A stretch of DNA of 12,599 nt from CAZUSO01 sp964622775 (GTDB lineage Bacteria; Bacteroidota; Bacteroidia; Chitinophagales; Chitinophagaceae), in assembly GCA_964622775.1 (NCBI GenBank), contig CAZUSO010000076.1:1-12599 (forward strand), in the 5' to 3' direction. Numbering within the stretch: position 1 is the first letter of the stretch; each line of letters starts with the position of its first letter. Shown one piece after another: positions 8,901 through 12,599 of the stretch. Position numbers and translations under genes: made by a program. The notes beneath the pieces were generated by a model. The model ran no database searches. It was not told the origin of the DNA and was given only the letters and a program-made list of their open reading frames with translations.

Positions 8901-11900
8901 AATAATTTCCCAAGAGCAGTCCGGTCTGGAGGGCCACTTCCTGTTCTTAATAATACTCCATTTGGTAATTTTAAATTGGCAGCGAAAGCAGCCAGCGAAG
9001 CATATCCCAACTTCAACCCTGTCGCTGATAAATTTTTCTTTGATGATATTAAAAACACTTATTTTGTAGAAAAAGCATCTACAGCCTCTAATTTATATTA
9101 TTCCAGTGTAAGAATGAGAGCCGCCGGTACTAACTATGGTGCCAGCATAGGAGCAACAGTAGTATTTTCGGAAGAAAACTATGGGGTTTATGACGTCTTT
9201 GATGCTGCAAGCCCGATGCCCCAAGGCTCTATATACACCGGAACGCCCGCTTATTCCTTTAACCCGGACGGTTACCGCTTTTATACCTTTTACCATGCCC
9301 AGATCGGAGCGCTGATCAGCAGCCTGAACAATAAAGGCATCAAAGGTCTCCTGACCTTAGGCAACCAGTCAAAACCGGATACTATGGGCTTCCCTGGTAA
9401 CTACCTGCCGACTAACCTGGTTAATACGCCATACCCTGATAATACCATGCAGCTCGGTTTTTCTGATCCTTACAGCATTTATAACTGGGAAATATTCTTC
9501 CACATCCCCATGCTTATCGCGCAGAGCCTGAGCAATAACCAGCGGTTTGAAGAAGCTCAGAAATGGTATCATTACGTATTTGATCCTACCAGCAATACCG
9601 GCGCGGACGGCAATACCGTCATCAATACCATCCAGCGCTTCTGGAAATTCCGCCGGTTTTATGAGGAAGCCGGTCAGCCGGCTCAAACGCTGGCGGAGCT
9701 GATCATAGCTATAAACCAGAATAGTGGTGGTGAGGCCGCGGCCCAGGTATATGCCTGGGAGAAGAACCCCTTTAACCCGCATCTCATTGCGCGAATGCGC
9801 ATCCTGGCCTATATGAAGAACGTGATGATGAAGTACCTGGATAACCTGATTGCCTGGGGCGACCAGTTGTTCCGGCAGGACACCATTGAATCGGTAAATG
9901 AAGCTACACAGATTTATGTGCTGGCGGCCAACATATTAGGCGACCGCCCCAGGGAGATACCCCCGCGGGTGAAAAGGAAAGATTATACTTTCAAAGAGCT
10001 GCTTGAAAACGGGCCTTTGGATGCGCTGTCCAACGCTATGGTGCAGATTGAATCTTTCTTCGCTCCCAACGACGCTCCTGCCGGCAGCGGCTTTTATGAT
10101 ACGGACACTTATATCGGTCGTGATAAAATACCTCCGGGCAAGATATACCTCGAAACGCTTTATTTCTGCCTCCCCAAGAATGATAAGCTGCTGGCTTACT
10201 GGGATACTATTGCAGACCGCCTGTTCAAGATACGCCACTGCATGAATATCCAGGGACAGGTGCGCCAGCTTCCTTTGTATGAGCCGCCGATAGACCCGGC
10301 ATTACTGGTTCGCGCCACGGCTATGGGATTAGATATCGGCACGCTCATTAACGAAATTTCCGGGCAGGCGCTGCCTAAATACCGGTTCAGCTACTTAGTG
10401 CAGAAAGCGAACGAGGTCGTTAATGATGTAAAAGCGCTGGGTAATGCTATCTTATCTGCAATAGAGAAAAAAGATGCGGAAACCCTGTCGCTGCTGCGCT
10501 CTACCCAGGAGATGCAGATGCTGGAAAAAATAAAGCAGGTAAAGGAGCTCCAGGTCAATGAAGCGGATGCCGCTCTGAATGCCGTGATAAAAACGAAGGA
10601 GGTTACCCGTGTACGGCTGGATTATTACCAGTCCCGTCCTTTTAAAAATGCCAGCGAAGAAGAGCATCTCAGCAAGCTGCAAAGCGCCATGATCTTCCAG
10701 ACGGTACAGGGTGTGCTGCAAACTGTTGCAGGGGTACTTTCCGTGATTCCTACCGGACATGCCCAGGCTGCTGCATCCGGTGTCAGCTTCGGCGGAATAC
10801 AACTATCCAATTTAATGCAGGCGGCCAGCACGGCTATCGGAATAAAGGTGGCTACCGACAGCACAAAGGCTACTATGGCGGTAACTAAAGGCGGCTATGA
10901 GCGCCGGCGCGACGACTGGCAGTTCCAGGCGGCTTCTGCTGCTAAAGAGCTGGAACAGTTAGACAGGCAGATATTAGCTGCACAAATCCGGTTGAATATT
11001 GCACAGAATGAATTAAGCAACCAGGAGCTGCAGATAGAGCATGCCTCTGCTGTAGATGCCTATATGCGGAGTAAGTTTTCCAATGTGGATCTCTATGCCT
11101 GGATGCAGGGACAGATCGCTACCAGCTATTTCCAAAGCTACCAGCTTGCTTATGATATGGCCAGGAAGGCGGAGATGTGCTTCGATTACGAGCAGCCGAA
11201 TTATCAAAAGCCGGCTTCCGGGTTTATTAAATACGGCTACTGGGACAGTCTCAAAAAAGGGCTGCTGAGTGGCGAAAGTCTTCAGTTTGACCTTCGCAAA
11301 ATGGAGTCATCCTATATGGAAGCCAATGCAAGAACTTTAGAGCTCACCAAGAATATTTCTTTGGCGATATTTGACCCCAAAGCTTTGCTGGACCTCAAGG
11401 CTACCGGTACCTGTACCTTCGACATCCCCGAAATATTATACGACCTGGATTATCCGGGACATTATATGCGCAGAATTAAATCAGTGAGTATATCCATACC
11501 CTGCGTAGCCGGGCCTTATACGACTATCAATTGCCAATTAACACAAAAAGACAGCCGTTACCGTAAGGATACTTCAGGAAGTAGTTATGCGGAAGATCCT
11601 GACGGGGATATTCGCTTTGTGCGTGTGAACTCAGGAAATTCTATCGCTACCAGCACAGCTCAAAATGATAGCGGCGTATTTGAACTCAACTTTAGAGATG
11701 AACGTTATTTGCCTTTCGAAGGGACCGGAGCCATTAGCGAATGGGAAATTGAATTCCCATCGGAATACCGGCAGTTCGATTACAATGCCATATCCGATGT
11801 TATTTTACATGTTAAATATACGGCTTTGTATGAGGGGAATCCTTTTAAAAGTAGTGCAATTAGTAATCTTACCACTGTATTTGAAACGCTTTCGGAAAAT

Positions 11901-12326
11901 GAGAAACCTCTTCCCCGTTATTTCAGCCTGAAGCATGAGTTCAGCAATGAATGGTTTGCTTATATAGAGGCGCTGAAAAATGAGGAGCCCGGTGCCGCCT
12001 TAACGATAAAGCTGACACGGGATATGTTCCCCTTCTTCTGCAAAGGCCGGGACATAAAAATCGGGCAATGGTACATCCAGGCCAACCCTAAAGTTGCGGG
12101 TCTGACCGTGGAAATCAATAATGAAAATGAGGATGACATGGGAATAACCGACGTAACCATAGAAGGAAATGATGGTCATTGGACAGATCTCGACAGCACC
12201 GGTACGGAGCTGACGGAGGCCGGTATCACCATGGAGCTGACCATTGACGTGAGTGACGGGGTGCTGAATAGCCCGGAAGATTTGGAAGACCTCTATTTCG
12301 TGGCCATCTATAAGCTCACGGAATAG
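2937..12326 (+). CDS. Tc (ABC) toxin TcA subunit, VRP1/neuraminidase-like/TcB-binding
   Basis: TcA forms the pentameric injection channel of Tc toxins: it binds the target cell, then drives a pore through the membrane to deliver the TcC payload held by TcB. Domains by residue: two transthyretin-like beta domains (about 3-105 and 122-228); helical region (235-660); Pro-rich linker (663-678); VRP1 signature MDFCACSDCTSMYSPAAYF (686 on) with RRPDL and LPYIDLVNELLE; shell helices; neuraminidase-like/receptor-binding region (from about 1692, WSAWEKI near 1742); conserved YNWEIFFHIP (2182), NPFNPHLIARMR (about 2277), NDKLLAYWD (about 2411); coiled-coil and pore-forming helices (about 2490-2740, with GGYERRRDDW near 2652 and LYAWMQGQ); TcB-binding domain (about 2815-3129, from GTCTFDIPE). 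At 3129 residues it is longer than classical TcdA1 (about 2500), mainly through the N-terminal domains. There is no signal peptide, as is usual for TcA. The ATG at 2937 follows the promoter; the ATG at 2929 is out of frame. Confidence 0.96.
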   Translation: MATISLISGKLSLRSKDFDPGIVKAQIPTGLTIEFYGPVASAPPETTGTWLGFCTVPDSGDFKIVSTYKVEEGDWLLYKVFNGVQLIQSGKVQASATEVTIIIDREEFDHQVTDESRVSTHPNYLIIRGKVTLGDQNILAIPKSGIGVSVSKVLFREEVRIATTYLDHFGNYEIKVPYRLLYPESATPRPDLIPKVIIHVHSGSTVIGTSPYTDIVSDTPVTVNLHIADDAHFSLFSLEYYGALLHIERVSGLDSSALHTITTGGTMSELQVLVYTSGLPESMIFNMVTAAVISESPMLNREHIYALVRAGYLTLNSMSSLKEAEIEDILYAAGDSHIIAPPTGINTTFSKLEEAAVDRYGANETDDGDTLTDLLLAAAVNDPVKVSAFLSISRDYTEEGSLEAMWDKVGIELGAPDTEKFKTGLQLLALTGLQPEVTQSIIGLDELDALPMLIAQMSINDWIDLVTDTCRHEDKLCVPKNIKKEATDPDSPELIAEYANKLFELSNRIYGTYVTRDKLSSDTAFAACFEDPLALSDYLKDNPAYNFQMENAWSAVKDDGDLRKDMLPLQNTMRLSSGRADIAVKLIKGGIKSSSQVVEIPEADFLTAYFNQHDNAEMATGKKIYAKAVSTDLLSKQYYLQLLPGNYVGKWGKEVSFEIWQDKTPPAPPAPSDPATPDLESLFGSMDFCACSDCTSMYSPAAYFTDLLNFIKTKLTATAYAELCRRRPDLIHIDLSCKNSNTILPYIDLVNELLELIILKRMHEDDEGTISFVPHSFQTSGITAELKAYPEHIYKFVNEEGESSYLNYELYPRVYDLKLKNAHYPNTLPFDLALEESRVFFSHLGYGRLRLMELYRPANYENETGENTINIYDTAAERLGIPKHAADIIIQHYSVGQEMQIRPFYNYDSDSNTWYDELCNDIDTLLDRTSITYRELLQLLVTDFLNKKTGDPAIRTFAIVAKAGKPADTCAVEDLMLEYRPAGDPAQTIKEAKIALFDKMHRFIRLYRAAGITIYQLDILLTSFGATDINMQFLINMSEALQLGKTLGIAPDILTTLWSNISVHHYIDFNNNSQPDLPSPYDELFRNKAVINPPDPNFDDWSDIVGTLAENTGSVIGALTIKEEDYAGFWAEDIDDDTTLGKLSSLYRNVLVYKSLGFRSYAAFSDMLSLVGTHPAPGTDNPYVQLAAWQQIISRIHQVDQCIFSKDELMYLIRHADPDHRFIPADGQAEAFYQALRADLKKVNADNADMPPLDLDEMLKNFVGQQFSIQFNIDRETADRLTRNVIKVTDGDSGPLMPLADYLIQSSFTSVDDMQPVSNMDQLYKAYIKAGKLTLVISTLLLTPKEVAMFGYFASYFFIPGFSFNDIPTAPDDPAANAFYRVLFALNDWIMLRDRLNLSTQDFIRFALYSIGRTPEDYQAGSATKQDWLTLTAELIGWDQDNLVFLAGAGNVLADAGALYTNFTDWEAPSPDPMSNSFKDAKLLLQILDIMKAMDKLGMKVSAVYNALLPTITVPVSQTVRMAAKAKYSIENWLKIAKPLQDTLRVKQRDALVDYIVANPDIISGNNMKWKNKNDLFAYLMIDVEMDACMETSRIRQAISTVQLYLDRIILHIERVNGSSTYISMNDETSTQWQTWRKWYRVWEANRKVFLYPENWIEPELRDDRTPLFKELQTFLLQDEATDSRLEEGFRLYLEGLDDVARLEPVSVYHEHNDYKDVLHVFGRTSANPQIYYYRKREDNCWSAWEKIPIDIKSEHVVPVIWNDKLYLFWLTFQSKNAKSTASTTPNVSGGSGLWVDAVLPYYNQASNPQLDMDGQQLDITLNWSLRQNEKWLNHELCKDVMNMDISKLKMNSESSNSYSNSGSVAAFDLLTKKRTVKVDEFFKNRIYLLTPIKQGDMGGITFNLLFPCGWDESGIGCHTFLWKGDDSKDPYVLRDSDSGHELLAPTGTRFNKMRFEQDLNSGLKFRVDTSFVNAPLGYYTYSAPAFFNNFPRAVRSGGPLPVLNNTPFGNFKLAAKAASEAYPNFNPVADKFFFDDIKNTYFVEKASTASNLYYSSVRMRAAGTNYGASIGATVVFSEENYGVYDVFDAASPMPQGSIYTGTPAYSFNPDGYRFYTFYHAQIGALISSLNNKGIKGLLTLGNQSKPDTMGFPGNYLPTNLVNTPYPDNTMQLGFSDPYSIYNWEIFFHIPMLIAQSLSNNQRFEEAQKWYHYVFDPTSNTGADGNTVINTIQRFWKFRRFYEEAGQPAQTLAELIIAINQNSGGEAAAQVYAWEKNPFNPHLIARMRILAYMKNVMMKYLDNLIAWGDQLFRQDTIESVNEATQIYVLAANILGDRPREIPPRVKRKDYTFKELLENGPLDALSNAMVQIESFFAPNDAPAGSGFYDTDTYIGRDKIPPGKIYLETLYFCLPKNDKLLAYWDTIADRLFKIRHCMNIQGQVRQLPLYEPPIDPALLVRATAMGLDIGTLINEISGQALPKYRFSYLVQKANEVVNDVKALGNAILSAIEKKDAETLSLLRSTQEMQMLEKIKQVKELQVNEADAALNAVIKTKEVTRVRLDYYQSRPFKNASEEEHLSKLQSAMIFQTVQGVLQTVAGVLSVIPTGHAQAAASGVSFGGIQLSNLMQAASTAIGIKVATDSTKATMAVTKGGYERRRDDWQFQAASAAKELEQLDRQILAAQIRLNIAQNELSNQELQIEHASAVDAYMRSKFSNVDLYAWMQGQIATSYFQSYQLAYDMARKAEMCFDYEQPNYQKPASGFIKYGYWDSLKKGLLSGESLQFDLRKMESSYMEANARTLELTKNISLAIFDPKALLDLKATGTCTFDIPEILYDLDYPGHYMRRIKSVSISIPCVAGPYTTINCQLTQKDSRYRKDTSGSSYAEDPDGDIRFVRVNSGNSIATSTAQNDSGVFELNFRDERYLPFEGTGAISEWEIEFPSEYRQFDYNAISDVILHVKYTALYEGNPFKSSAISNLTTVFETLSENEKPLPRYFSLKHEFSNEWFAYIEALKNEEPGAALTIKLTRDMFPFFCKGRDIKIGQWYIQANPKVAGLTVEINNENEDDMGITDVTIEGNDGHWTDLDSTGTELTEAGITMELTIDVSDGVLNSPEDLEDLYFVAIYKLTE
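8220..9170 (+). other. AT-rich receptor-binding module inside tcA
   Basis: This block encodes residues of about 1762-2079, just after the neuraminidase-like motifs (LFWLTF) and up to the family-like NTYFVEK and beyond. Hand counts of 60-bp lines give 27-33% GC at 8221-8280, 8401-8520 and 9061-9120, against 52-55% at 9181-9300 and 9601-9660. The encoded sequence is rich in Asn, Ser and Lys and contains no motif I recognise apart from beta-blade-like LDITLNWSL...KW. In TcA proteins this region carries receptor-binding domains, the most variable part. Composition and position together suggest a separately evolving or transferred specificity module. Confidence 0.6.
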
Positions 12327-12406
12327 GTGTGCTGCCTGTTAAACTGATGAATATGCTATGAAGGAAAATGAATTATCAAACAGCATAATCCGGGCCGCGA
12401 CTGAGG

Positions 12407-12435
12407 GCCGGCACAGGCCGCAGGCCTGCGCCGGC
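12407..12435. repeat. GC-rich hairpin in the gap after tcA
   Basis: GCCGGC-A-CAGGCC (12407-12419) pairs with GGCCTG-C-GCCGGC (12423-12435) around a GCA loop: 12 of 13 positions pair, with one A/C mismatch. It lies 80 bp after the tcA stop and 65 bp before the next start. No T run follows, so it is not a classic terminator. It could protect the 3' end of upstream mRNA, attenuate read-through, or be a REP-like repeat. No convincing promoter lies between it and 12501, which favours co-transcription of the two genes. Confidence 0.7.
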
Positions 12436-12500
12436 AACGCCGGTCTTATAATGTGTTGCTTTAAAGCTTATTTTTATTTTATCCCTTTAACCCTGCAGCG

Positions 12501-12599
12501 ATGACCGACAATAATAATAATAACAGCAACAAAGGAGGATACACCAACCCCTTCCAACCGGTGAACCGCGGCGGGCGTACCGGCCCTTTGGATCAGTAC
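12501..12599 (+). CDS. Start of downstream gene, probably the TcB (SpvB-like) partner; partial
   Basis: The frame opens at the ATG at 12501 and stays open to the window end: 33 residues, MTDNNNNNSNKGGYTNPFQ, then PVNRGGRTGPLDQY. A five-Asn run near the N-terminus comes from AAT/AAC codons. No domain can be recognised in so short a piece, and the SpvB signature that normally follows is outside the window. The TcB assignment rests on position only: TcB and TcB-TcC genes usually sit directly downstream of tcA on the same strand. A second TcA-like or accessory gene is possible. There is no Shine-Dalgarno before the ATG; the AAAGGAGG at 12530-12537 lies inside the coding sequence and simply encodes Lys-Gly-Gly. 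Confidence 0.6.
   Translation, partial: MTDNNNNNSNKGGYTNPFQPVNRGGRTGPLDQY

Noticed and set aside
3087..12160. Numerous ORFs of 60-137 codons within tcA on either strand
   Set aside because: All are shadows of the single continuous tcA frame, which carries conserved motifs along its length.
12530..12537. Shine-Dalgarno-like AAAGGAGG
   Set aside because: It lies inside the downstream coding sequence, no start codon follows at a usable distance, and Bacteroidota rarely rely on such sites.
1..12599. tRNA, rRNA or CRISPR array
   Set aside because: I saw no cloverleaf, rRNA-like block, or regularly spaced repeat-spacer pattern on either strand.

Overview
The window looks like an accessory region of a Bacteroidota chromosome, perhaps Chitinophagaceae or a relative. 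The evidence is the promoter signature TAnnTTTG (perfect at 2897-2904, upstream of the main gene), the absence of Shine-Dalgarno sequences, A-rich leaders, and families common in that phylum (KilA-N protein, IS110 element, dispersed repeats carrying GGAATGAC). The genus assignment is inference.

The left 2.9 kb (1-2936) is a graveyard of mobile and broken genes, all on the minus strand. In order it holds: a dispersed repeat with a direct and an inverted copy (10-174); a KilA-N domain gene that is both frameshifted and truncated at the repeat (124-580); an intact small membrane protein of unknown function (627-1001); an IS110-family transposase killed by a nonsense codon, an internal deletion and a frameshift (1082-1761); a structured noncoding stretch upstream of it that could be a relic of the IS110 guide (bridge) RNA or a small plus-strand transcript (about 1785-1900); the N-terminal piece of what is probably another transposase (2007-2405); and about 500 bp of noncoding, repeat-bearing DNA.

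The right 9.6 kb is a plus-strand toxin locus. One very large ORF (2937-12326, 3129 codons) encodes a TcA subunit of the Tc (ABC) toxin family. It has two N-terminal transthyretin-like beta domains, a helical shell with the VRP1 signature, a neuraminidase-like and receptor-binding region, the long pore-forming helices, and the C-terminal TcB-binding domain. A Bacteroidota-type promoter lies directly upstream. A 174-bp gap carrying a strong GC-rich hairpin separates it from a second plus-strand ORF that starts at 12501 and runs off the window. By position this is probably the TcB (SpvB-like) partner, but only 33 residues are visible.

The proteins would work together as in other Tc toxins: TcA pentamers bind the target cell and form the injection channel, and TcB/TcC form the cocoon holding the toxic payload. 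The most notable feature inside tcA is an AT-rich block (about 8220-9170) over the receptor-binding region, which looks like an exchanged specificity module within an otherwise balanced-GC, highly conserved gene.
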